Positions 15,172-21,725 of a stretch of 36,022 nt of DNA are shown here, in pieces. This stretch comes from Clostridiales bacterium UBA1390 (GTDB lineage Bacteria; Bacillota; Clostridia; Lachnospirales; Bianqueaceae): assembly GCA_002305315.1 (NCBI GenBank), contig DBQQ01000027.1, forward strand, positions 1-36,022, written 5' to 3'. The notes below the pieces were generated by a model. It saw nothing but the letters and a program-made list of their open reading frames with translations, did no database searches and was not told the DNA's origin. Numbering within the stretch: the stretch's first letter is position 1; each line of letters begins with the position of its first letter. Made by a program: the position numbers and the translations under genes.

Positions 15172-15471
15172 TCATGCTACGCCGGCATTATCACTAATGG
15201 CCAAAACATCTCCTGCCTGCAGCCCCAGGCCCGTAACCGTCTCGCTGCTGTCGCTGGTTGACGCTCCTGTACGCTTGTTCTCGAACAGGATCTTGCTGTC
15301 TCTGGGATTGACACCGATATCCTCGGCATACTCTTCCAGGATCTGCCCCAGCGTATTATCGCCGTACACCGCAGCCTTGGGATAATTCACTCCCGTCACC
15401 TTATTCAGAAGGTCAATCTCGAAAGCGCCTTCTACCTCTTCTAATGCAGTCTCAATCGGTTTTTCGTTCAT
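15172..15471 (-). CDS. ubiquitin-like beta-grasp protein, copy 2
   Basis: 99 aa, a clear paralog of the 14544-14846 product: the same length and order, with NTLGQILEEYAEDIG, LFENKRTGAST and LQAGDVLAIS conserved. Its C-terminus is NAGVA, so it also lacks Gly-Gly. GAAAGGAAG lies 8 nt before the ATG. It is the first gene of the minus-strand cluster, with a homologous leader and the decayed membrane-gene copy downstream. Either the system uses two modifiers, or one copy is a dose or target-specific variant. The divergent ends suggest processing or a non-Gly-Gly linkage. Confidence 0.78.
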   Translation of the reverse strand: MNEKPIETALEEVEGAFEIDLLNKVTGVNYPKAAVYGDNTLGQILEEYAEDIGVNPRDSKILFENKRTGASTSDSSETVTGLGLQAGDVLAISDNAGVA

Positions 15472-15499
15472 CTTGATACTTCCTTTCTTTTGTCTTCTA

Positions 15500-15520
15500 A
15501 CACCTCATCTTGTGTGGTGT
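15500..15520. promoter_or_regulatory. conserved dyad in the leader of Ubl copy 2
   Basis: ACACC (15500-15504) and GGTGT (15516-15520) flank 11 nt, matching the dyad before copy 1. On the minus strand the two leaders also share TTCGTAGA, GATGAGGTGT and GTATCA-type sequence up to the start codon. Confidence 0.5.
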
Positions 15521-15613
15521 ATGACTCTCTCTACGAAGGGCATTTTGGAATCTCCACCATTTTTTATTTCTTTTTTTCTATTCCTATGCTATGATATCTA
15601 GCAAGGAGGGATC

Positions 15614-15929
15614 ATGACCATGATTATACTGATTACCGGTGCATCCCATACCGGCAAAACACTGCTTGCGAAATGACTTCACAGAGGAATATCTTTCCTT
15701 CATCCGCTACTATTGTCTTGTGATGAGTGCTGTCTATATTAAACAGCATTTTCCCGAAATTCTCGCGCACGGAAGCGACATTGAAAAACGCCTGGATGAC
15801 AGCGCCTGCACGCTGGAATCCGTACTGCAAGACAATCAATACTATCTAGAGATGTGCCAAAAATACCATTGTCCCTACATCCTCATCGAGAATACGTACT
15901 CCATAGATCTGGAAAAATGGATCTGCTGA
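15614..15929 (+). pseudogene. internally deleted P-loop (adenylate kinase-like) gene
   Basis: An ATG behind AAGGAGGGATC opens MTMIILITGASHTGKTLLAK, a perfect P-loop N-terminus, then stops at TGA. Another frame right after it encodes DFTEEYLSFIRYYCLVMS, SDIEKRLDDSACTLE and a C-terminus ending LEKWIC, which look like the second half of the same small nucleotide-binding family. About 60-70 residues in the middle are missing and the frame has shifted at the joint near 15673. The gene is followed by a terminator. It is a recent deletion, because both halves still read cleanly. Confidence 0.75.
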
Positions 15930-15941
15930 AAATATCCACAA

Positions 15942-15983
15942 ATAAGAGGACTGCGAAAGTTATGATTTTCGTAGTCCTCTTAT
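15942..15983. terminator. strong hairpin terminator, possibly bidirectional
   Basis: ATAAGAGGACTGCGAAA (15942-15958) pairs with TTTTCGTAGTCCTCTTAT (15966-15983) over about 16 bp with a G-U pair and a 7-nt loop. It lies 12 nt after the P-loop pseudogene. Plus-strand sequence continues TTATATAG and minus-strand sequence TTGTGGATATTTTC, so neither T-run is strong. Confidence 0.65.
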
Positions 15984-16037
15984 TTATATAGCTGAGTAGC
16001 AGGAACAATCTGTGCGTTGTTGGTGTAGTGTCTCCTG

Positions 16038-16092
16038 TTTTATACGCAGATGCGAGATCTACGAAAGGCGAATCGCGGAATTGCGTATAAAA
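16038..16092. repeat. 11-bp perfect inverted repeat, 33-nt spacer
   Basis: TTTTATACGCA (16038-16048) and TGCGTATAAAA (16082-16092) are exact reverse complements. The spacer is GC-richer and contains GCGAATCGC. It fits an RNA stem or the ends of a very small mobile unit. Confidence 0.75.
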
Positions 16093-16210
16093 TGAGCCTC
16101 GGGGACGGAGAACTTTTCCCTTTCCATATCTCCCCCTTTCAAGGTTCTGTTGAGTCTATTTTCTCGGCTCGTTTTTTCATAGACTACTTGACACTACCTG
16201 GGTGTATAAA

Positions 16211-16252
16211 ATATGCAAGCTTTCTTTTGTATTTACAAGAAAACTTGCATAT
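16211..16252. repeat. AT-rich stem-loop
   Basis: ATATGCAAG (16211-16219) and CTTGCATAT (16244-16252) pair, extended inside by TTTCTTTTGT against ACAAGAAAA with a bulge. A palindrome TTTATATTGAATATAAA (16263-16279) follows 10 nt later. Confidence 0.65.
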
Positions 16253-16436
16253 AATGCAGCACTTTATATTGAATATAAACGTTGTAAAGATGCATTTAAA
16301 CGAAGATTGTAGAAACGATCTCGCGTCTCTTCAATCCTCTTTTTGTATCTTATGGTTGTTCCTTGTCGCAGCGTATGCGGATCATCTTGGTGACTACCTC
16401 ACCCATATCCAACGTTACCGTGACAGTTTCAAGATC

Positions 16437-16901
16437 TTAGCCCGCACCTTTTTTCAGTTTTTCCTCCAGTTCCTTCAGTTCATTCTCTAGTTTTTTCTTG
16501 ACGCCCTCGAAGATAAATTTCTGCTCAAAGGCATACACCAAGTCCCTTTCGAGATCCGAGTCCAGTTGCTCGAAGTACTCCTCCTCTTCGTCATCATCCC
16601 ATATATGCCGCATGAAAAGGATGTCCACCGGATTTTCCTCGTTGACAAACTGCGTGTAGGTGATGCCCTGTATGTCGAATTCATACGAGCAGAGATAGGT
16701 CTTGCCATCTACTTCGACGGAGTCCACGTACTCCTCCGCGTTTACATCCTTCCCGGCCAAGGCATAGTCCGTAACGAGATCAAAGATCTCCTTATCGACT
16801 TCGCTTTTCTGAAGAATGTCGTTTAACTGATCCACGAACTTCTTCTCTTTTTCATCGAGAACACCGTCTTCGAACTCAAAATAGGGCTTTGACTCTTTCA
16901 T
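16437..16901 (-). CDS. small acidic protein with C-terminal coiled coil
   Basis: 154 aa. I do not recognise the family with confidence. The product is strongly acidic, with a middle domain of alternating strands (YVDSVEVDGKTYLCSYEF and TYTQFVNEENPVDILFMR) that faintly resembles DUF1292, an acidic run (DDDEEEEYFEQ), and a final Lys/Glu helix (KKKLENELKELEEKLKKG) likely to form a coiled coil. AAGGAGG lies 11 nt before the ATG. It starts 17 nt after the helical-repeat gene and is the last gene of the operon that includes the second VirD4-like ATPase. No signal peptide is visible. Confidence 0.65.
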   Translation of the reverse strand: MKESKPYFEFEDGVLDEKEKKFVDQLNDILQKSEVDKEIFDLVTDYALAGKDVNAEEYVDSVEVDGKTYLCSYEFDIQGITYTQFVNEENPVDILFMRHIWDDDEEEEYFEQLDSDLERDLVYAFEQKFIFEGVKKKLENELKELEEKLKKGAG

Positions 16902-16917
16902 GATGGCTCGTTCCTCC

Positions 16918-17946
16918 TTAGTACCCTATGATTTCTTGCAGACGTTCAAACTGATCTGGCACATGGATTCCGGTCTTCTGCTCCAGAATCCTCACGCGGG
17001 TTCGTATAGTGTCCACATACTCACTGCCGACGCCGATGAGCGCCACATTAAAATCGCTGTAGATCTCCAGGATGTCTTCCTCATCATATTCATTCTCCCG
17101 CAGGCGCAGCCCTAACTTGCACAGCGCCGATAGAAAATAGAGATAGAACTCGTTGATGCCACCCTGCTTCTGGTTGACTGCGTCCTCCAGGCTGCGCTGG
17201 ATGGCGTCGAGCGCGTTCTGATACTGCTTCTGCGCGAATAAGAGGTCCGCACAGCGAAACGCGCAGGACGGACAGGCCCCGACTTGTCCATTCTCCAGCG
17301 CCTCCCGCAGAATAGACAGTTCCTTATCCGGATTCTTGTCGTAGAGACGGGCGTACTCTCGATAAGCGTTCTCTTCTTGCGGCAAATACTTCTTGTAGGC
17401 CCGAGCTAACTCGCTGATTTCCTTCTCGTAGTTCGTATGAGGAAGCCGAGGCGGACCGATTTTTTTCAAACGTCGCAAATACGCGAGAGAAAAGGCGAAG
17501 CCGCGCCAGGTCCATTCTGATTGCGGCACTTTCCACAATGTTTGATAGTATTCCTCACAGGCGTCCATCCGTTCACAATCTATGCCGTAGATCAGATAAT
17601 CGGCCAAAAGATCCACATCGTAAGGAAATAAGGCGAGCCCCTTCTCCAGAATGTCACAGGCAAGCTCATCATATCCGGAGCGGCCTAGGGTCACCGCGAG
17701 ATTATGAAAATCGTCCGGACCTCCTACCTGCTTCTCCTGCTGGCAGACTCGTTCCACCAGGGCAAACAGCGCATCGCGCATCTGCGGCTGGTCTTCGTGA
17801 TACTGCTCTGCCAGACGCAGCTCTGATATATACCCCAGGGTGATGCTCCTGGCCTGCCGGAGGCTTACCGGCCTCTCGGACGCTCGCTCCTGGTTTTCCG
17901 GGATGGCTAGCGGGAACTCCTGCGGTATATCTATCGTTTTCGGCAT
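16918..17946 (-). CDS. helical-repeat (TPR-like) protein
   Basis: 342 aa from ATG 17946; a GTG two codons earlier is also possible. After a Pro-rich N-terminus the sequence is almost all paired helices of about 34 residues, such as FHNLAVTLGRSGYDELACDI (residues near 85) and CADLLFAQKQYQNALDAIQ (near 235), the TPR pattern of interaction scaffolds. Several Cys/Tyr-rich helices lie between. It is the third gene of a four-gene operon (340-aa protein, VirD4-like ATPase, this protein, acidic protein). A role as partner or substrate adaptor of the ATPase is likely but inferred. Confidence 0.75.
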   Translation of the reverse strand: MPKTIDIPQEFPLAIPENQERASERPVSLRQARSITLGYISELRLAEQYHEDQPQMRDALFALVERVCQQEKQVGGPDDFHNLAVTLGRSGYDELACDILEKGLALFPYDVDLLADYLIYGIDCERMDACEEYYQTLWKVPQSEWTWRGFAFSLAYLRRLKKIGPPRLPHTNYEKEISELARAYKKYLPQEENAYREYARLYDKNPDKELSILREALENGQVGACPSCAFRCADLLFAQKQYQNALDAIQRSLEDAVNQKQGGINEFYLYFLSALCKLGLRLRENEYDEEDILEIYSDFNVALIGVGSEYVDTIRTRVRILEQKTGIHVPDQFERLQEIIGY

Positions 17947-17970
17947 ATCCACTCGTCTTCCTTTCTTTTT

Positions 17971-19614
17971 TTATTCTCCTTTAGCAACCATATCCGCGAT
18001 CTGCGCGTTGACAAAATTCAGGATCTGTTCCACCTTCAGGATCTGTCCCTTTTTCTTCCGGATCTCCTTGATGATATCCAGATTCTCCTTCGAATTTGCT
18101 GGGCTTTCCTTGGGCTTCGGATCCTCTTTCTTTACCGACTCTTCGTCTTCTTTCTGCTGCGGCGCTGTTACGCGGCGCCTAATCTCCCTGGAAAGCTCGA
18201 AGGAGAGCCGTTCTCTCCGACTGCGGGAGCCTTTCTCAAAATCCAGGATCACATACTTCTGATCGCCGAATTGATCAATATCCAGCAGATTCACCTTGGC
18301 CGGCTTCAGCCGGCCGCATAGAACCAGCGCCTCGCTTCGTTCCTTGCTGAAATGCTGCAGATCATATACCGTCAGATTGGGCTGATGATTGCGTTGCCGC
18401 CCGCACAGGTCCGATAACTCCTGCAGCAGCCCCAGCTCGCGGCTCGTCAGGAAGATCCAGTTTCCGCAATTGCTCTTAATGGTCTCCGCCTCACCGCCAT
18501 ACCGCTGCGTCAGCTGATGCATTCCCTGCACTGCCAGGACAAAACGAATGTCCCGAGATCTTGCCGCGCTGATGATCGAGGACATGGAGGAGATCGGCGG
18601 CAGGGAGGAGAATTCATCCAGGACGAAATTAACACGGTTTTTCAGCTTCAGATCCGCGTATTGGGAGGCTTTATAGATCAGATATTCGTAGGCCTGCTTC
18701 ACAAACAGGCTGACCAGGCTGTTGTAGGTGCTCTTTTCATCCGGAATGATCAGGAAGACCGCGCATTTTTCCTCGCCGATGGCACCGATGTCGATATCGT
18801 TATTCGCCAGCATGTCCAGCAGGGACGGGCGGATGGAGAAGATACGCATCTTCTGGTCGAAGGTGCTGAGGATCGAGCTCATCGTCCGATCCGGCGCGTA
18901 GATGGTTCCGCTCAGGCCTGCGGCAATCAGCTCATCCTCCATAGCGTACCGCCAGAGCGTGCTGCGTTGCGCGTCCGTTCCCTTCCGAAATAACTGTCTA
19001 CGCAGCTCCATCACGTTACTTATGTTGACGTACTCCTCTCCGTATTCATGATCCTTGCAGTAGCGGAACAACAGCAGGATCAGGCCGAACAAGCAGTCTC
19101 CCGCGCTCAGATCCCAGAATGGATCTTTGACGGAAACGTCCTCCAGCGTCAAATTGCTGGCCACATCGTTCGTGAACTCAGAAGCCAGGTCCAGGTCGCC
19201 CGCCTCGAAGAAACGATAGGGAATCGCCAGTGGATTCCAGGCGTTTCCATACTGAGGCTCACGGATATTCACCACGATGACACGGTATCCTTCCTCTTTC
19301 AACTCCGCCGCACAGCGATTATAGATCTCCGCCTTCGGGTCATTGATGATCATGCTCTCCCCCGCCTTGCCTAGGATCTTCACTGTCGGCTCAATGACGC
19401 AGCGCGTCTTCAAGGATCCGGTCGATCCCCAGATCAGCGTATGGGTGTCGCTCGCGTCGATCGCAAGCCGTTGTCTTTCGCTGTCGTAAGCTAGGGGCAC
19501 ACCTCCCTTATGGCGCCCCAGCCGCGGATCGCTAAAAGCTTTTTCTCTTATTAGAAACGCCGGATAATACTTAAACATTCTTTCTTTGCTTTCCAGATAG
19601 ATATTTTCGGGCAT
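17971..19614 (-). CDS. second soluble VirD4/TraG-like ATPase with altered Walker A
   Basis: 547 aa. TraG/VirD4 features are clear: IWGSTGSLKTR (61-71), MIINDPKAEIYNRCAAEL, GNAWNPLAIPYRFF, VNFVLDEFSSLPP with Asp333-Glu334 as Walker B, and FVLAVQGMHQL (359-368). The Walker A Gly before Lys69 is Leu68, so it deviates from GxxxxGK[ST]. There is no N-terminal membrane anchor. The last 100 residues are charged (KKEDPKPKES and a Lys-rich helix). AAGGAGTGAG precedes the ATG. It is distinct from the ATPase at 324-2090 in length, C-terminal domain and motif changes. No relaxase or type IV secretion gene is nearby, so a non-conjugative motor is likely. Confidence 0.88.
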   Translation of the reverse strand: MPENIYLESKERMFKYYPAFLIREKAFSDPRLGRHKGGVPLAYDSERQRLAIDASDTHTLIWGSTGSLKTRCVIEPTVKILGKAGESMIINDPKAEIYNRCAAELKEEGYRVIVVNIREPQYGNAWNPLAIPYRFFEAGDLDLASEFTNDVASNLTLEDVSVKDPFWDLSAGDCLFGLILLLFRYCKDHEYGEEYVNISNVMELRRQLFRKGTDAQRSTLWRYAMEDELIAAGLSGTIYAPDRTMSSILSTFDQKMRIFSIRPSLLDMLANNDIDIGAIGEEKCAVFLIIPDEKSTYNSLVSLFVKQAYEYLIYKASQYADLKLKNRVNFVLDEFSSLPPISSMSSIISAARSRDIRFVLAVQGMHQLTQRYGGEAETIKSNCGNWIFLTSRELGLLQELSDLCGRQRNHQPNLTVYDLQHFSKERSEALVLCGRLKPAKVNLLDIDQFGDQKYVILDFEKGSRSRRERLSFELSREIRRRVTAPQQKEDEESVKKEDPKPKESPANSKENLDIIKEIRKKKGQILKVEQILNFVNAQIADMVAKGE

Positions 19615-19627
19615 CTCGTCTCACTCC

Positions 19628-20650
19628 TTATCGGCTCAGATCTTTACTCAACATCTCATCCAGTTCCATCACTTCCTGATACTCCTCTAGGATCGTCTGA
19701 ATCTTCTGGCTCAGTGTGTATTGAGTCCAGATTTCCTCGGTCAGCTGCAAAATCAACGCATAGATGATGGTTTCCAGCTCATCGATCAAATCCTGATCCA
19801 TTTCCCGGCCGAATCGACGATTGACAAAGATGGCGGATTTCTCCAGCAATTTCCGCTCCTCATCGGTTCTGACCGCTTCTTTTTTATGCGACACAAACTT
19901 CTTCTTGGGCGCTTTCTGTGTCTTCGGCATCAGGTACCGCAGTAGAAACTCCCGAATCTTCTCGTTTGTACCTTCATCCTGTACGAAGTTTAGGCTCAAC
20001 ACCAGTGCTGCCGCCAACACCGCGAAAAATCGTTCCTCGGAAGAATCGTCCTCTATACTCGCATCCAGAGCTTCCTGCACCAGCTGATAAAACCATTGAT
20101 ACTTCTCGTTCAGGATCCGCATGGGCTCTCGTTGGAAGGTTTCGCGCAGCAAATCGATCAGCTGATAGAGATACACCACCACCTCTTCTCGGGACTTCAG
20201 GTCCTTCGTCCACACGAAGCGGTCCTCCGTCCGTCTGGGGTCCCTGGTTTTCTTGCTGTCTTTGGCCTGAATGCTCATCTCGACCACATTCCGCAGATGT
20301 TTCTTCTGCCCTTCCATCACGGTCAGGCCACGGCTGCTCGAGAAATTGGGAATATAGTTTCTACGGATGATCGCCTGACTCTTGTCGTTGATCACATTAC
20401 GACGCAGAGCCCCCAGGGCGTCCTTATTAAGCGTCCGATTGCGACTGCGCGGCGCAATCGACAATGCATTGATATCCTGGCAGAAGAGAAGCTCCCAGAA
20501 GGTCAGGATGCTGTGACTGTCCCCATGAATTGCCTCCACATATCGGCTTCCATCCCCAGTCGGCTCAAAATAAGGCACTTCTCCATTAAAATCCTCGAAA
20601 TACCGCAGGAGCGCATCCAACAAACTCTTTATCTTTGACTCCTGGTTCAT
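19628..20650 (-). CDS. uncharacterised 340-aa protein of the VirD4-like operon
   Basis: 340 aa, not recognised. It is the first gene of the operon, with AAAGGAGGAG before the ATG, and ends 13 nt before the VirD4-like gene. The N-terminal 120 residues are mixed (FEDFNGEVPYFEPTGDGSRY, then a basic SIAPRSRNRTLNKDALGALR). The centre is Lys/Arg-rich and helical, with hydrophobic helices (FFAVLAAALVLSLNFV) too interrupted to be membrane-spanning. A basic KAPKKKFVSHKKEAV segment follows, and the C-terminus is a long amphipathic helix bundle. It may be a dedicated partner of the ATPase. Confidence 0.8.
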   Translation of the reverse strand: MNQESKIKSLLDALLRYFEDFNGEVPYFEPTGDGSRYVEAIHGDSHSILTFWELLFCQDINALSIAPRSRNRTLNKDALGALRRNVINDKSQAIIRRNYIPNFSSSRGLTVMEGQKKHLRNVVEMSIQAKDSKKTRDPRRTEDRFVWTKDLKSREEVVVYLYQLIDLLRETFQREPMRILNEKYQWFYQLVQEALDASIEDDSSEERFFAVLAAALVLSLNFVQDEGTNEKIREFLLRYLMPKTQKAPKKKFVSHKKEAVRTDEERKLLEKSAIFVNRRFGREMDQDLIDELETIIYALILQLTEEIWTQYTLSQKIQTILEEYQEVMELDEMLSKDLSR

Positions 20651-20749
20651 GGGCCGCTCCTCCTTTACTATAATTTACGATCCAAATCGGGTCATTTCGA
20701 GCTGGACCGCGGATTTCACTATTTTTTTCTCTCCTGTTTAATGAAGATA

Positions 20750-20765
20750 CGGAAGATCTCTTCCG
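20750..20765. promoter_or_regulatory. inverted repeat before the sigma-like gene
   Basis: CGGAAGA-TC-TCTTCCG lies 25-40 nt before ATG 20790, between the two divergent genes. Its CGGAA/TTCCG halves resemble those of the dyad at 3489-3502, though spacing differs. It is a possible operator; no convincing promoter hexamers flank it. Confidence 0.35.
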
Positions 20766-20789
20766 AATTCACTACAGGAGGAACCCATC

Positions 20790-21638
20790 ATGACATCTAC
20801 TCATCTCTGCCGCGAAAATTTATACGCTGTTTTATCCACAATCTCCACACAGGATATCCACACCATCACAGAACTTTCTCTGCCCGAAAACGAGGCGCTG
20901 TACACTTCGCTCTGGGTATGCCTGCGCGACTACATCAATTACTACGCGCTGGCCTCTAAGAATCAGTATAACCGCAAGGGCGAACGTACCGACGGCAATG
21001 CGTACCGCGTTCGCGCTCTCCTGGAGCGCGGTATGGAGTTGGAAGATATCCAGGACAGAATTCTGATCCACATCGTCGACAAATTCGATCACGTCCTAAA
21101 GCGTCCTCTTTCCGCGCAACTTGCCTATGTATATACCATGGTCAATCATCGGCTGGTAGACATCTACCGCCACATGGCTCCCGTATCCCTCAGTCTGGAT
21201 CGACGTGTCAGCGACGAAGAGGATGCCTGCACATTGGGGGAACTCGTCTCTGATATCTGGCACCCCGGGCCAGAGGAGACATGGCTCCAGCATGAAGCCC
21301 TGCAAGAAGCTCTGGAAGCGCAAAAGCGCATGATTCTGACTGAAGTAGCCATCCTATCTCAACGCCCTGCTGAGCTTCTTGTACGCATTGCCTGTGTTCA
21401 CCTCCAAATGAAACCAGGTAAAGTCGCGTCCATGCTGCTTGAATATGGTATGGCCGCTACCTGCGTTCACCTTCTGGAAGAGCTGTCAACTCGATATGAA
21501 ATCTTCCTCGAAGAACTGCAGGACTGCCTTACACAGGCTCCCATATCTGCCTTCAAGGCCGATACAGGCAATGAAGCCCAAGTCGCCTCCCAGATCAGCC
21601 GTCTGGTCTACCGCGCGAACCAACGGGTTCGTACCTGA
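20790..21638 (+). CDS. divergent sigma-70-like (region 2) protein
   Basis: 282 aa. AYVYTMVNHRLVDIYRHMAP (residues near 110-130) followed by SLSLDRRV, an acidic stretch and TLGELVSDIWHPGPEE has the order of sigma-70 region 2 and the linker seen in many sigma factors. The C-terminal half is helical (AELLVRIACVHL, VHLLEELSTRYEIFLEELQD), and a normal helix-turn-helix region 4 is not obvious. AGGAGGAACC precedes the ATG. It is transcribed away from the 340-aa/VirD4-like operon and is followed by a terminator. It may activate that operon or the Ubl cluster. A different helical regulator cannot be excluded. Confidence 0.5.
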   Translation: MTSTHLCRENLYAVLSTISTQDIHTITELSLPENEALYTSLWVCLRDYINYYALASKNQYNRKGERTDGNAYRVRALLERGMELEDIQDRILIHIVDKFDHVLKRPLSAQLAYVYTMVNHRLVDIYRHMAPVSLSLDRRVSDEEDACTLGELVSDIWHPGPEETWLQHEALQEALEAQKRMILTEVAILSQRPAELLVRIACVHLQMKPGKVASMLLEYGMAATCVHLLEELSTRYEIFLEELQDCLTQAPISAFKADTGNEAQVASQISRLVYRANQRVRT

Positions 21639-21681
21639 AACCAGTATACCATGGAATGCATCAGATTTCAAATCTATTTAA

Positions 21682-21709
21682 AAAAGAACCGACTTTTATC
21701 GGTTCTTTT
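21682..21709. terminator. bidirectional terminator between sigma-like gene and microcompartment operon
   Basis: AAAAGAACCGA / TCGGTTCTTTT (21682-21692 / 21699-21709) with a 6-nt loop. T-rich tracts lie on both strands (the minus strand continues TTTTTTTAAAT). It serves the plus-strand sigma-like gene and the minus-strand microcompartment operon that ends at 21726. Confidence 0.85.
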
Positions 21710-21725
21710 CCTTATATTTCCAATC

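Larger units (their letters stand above)
15984..16436. other. noncoding region rich in inverted repeats
   Basis: No credible gene was found in these 450 bp. They hold an 11-bp perfect inverted repeat around a 33-nt loop (16038-16092), a hairpin with ATATGCAAG/CTTGCATAT (16211-16252), a 17-nt palindrome (16263-16279), a TTGACA at 16188 and a TATAAT at 16250-16255 that do not pair at normal spacing. A short minus-strand frame near 16380-16435 reads like the tail of a lost protein. Possibilities are a regulatory RNA, a recombination or replication site, or debris of an excised element. Confidence 0.5.

Noticed and set aside
9578..15471. PRTRC plasmid cassette
   Set aside because: ThiF, E2-like and Ubl-like genes recall it, but no ParB-like protein and no other PRTRC markers were seen.
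16181..16255. Promoter from TTGACA (16188) and TATAAT (16250)
   Set aside because: The two hexamers are 56 nt apart and no gene starts downstream on the plus strand.
324..20650. Integrative conjugative element
   Set aside because: Two VirD4/TraG-like genes suggested it, but no relaxase, VirB4, VirB6, integrase, oriT or attachment sites were found, and both ATPases lack membrane anchors.
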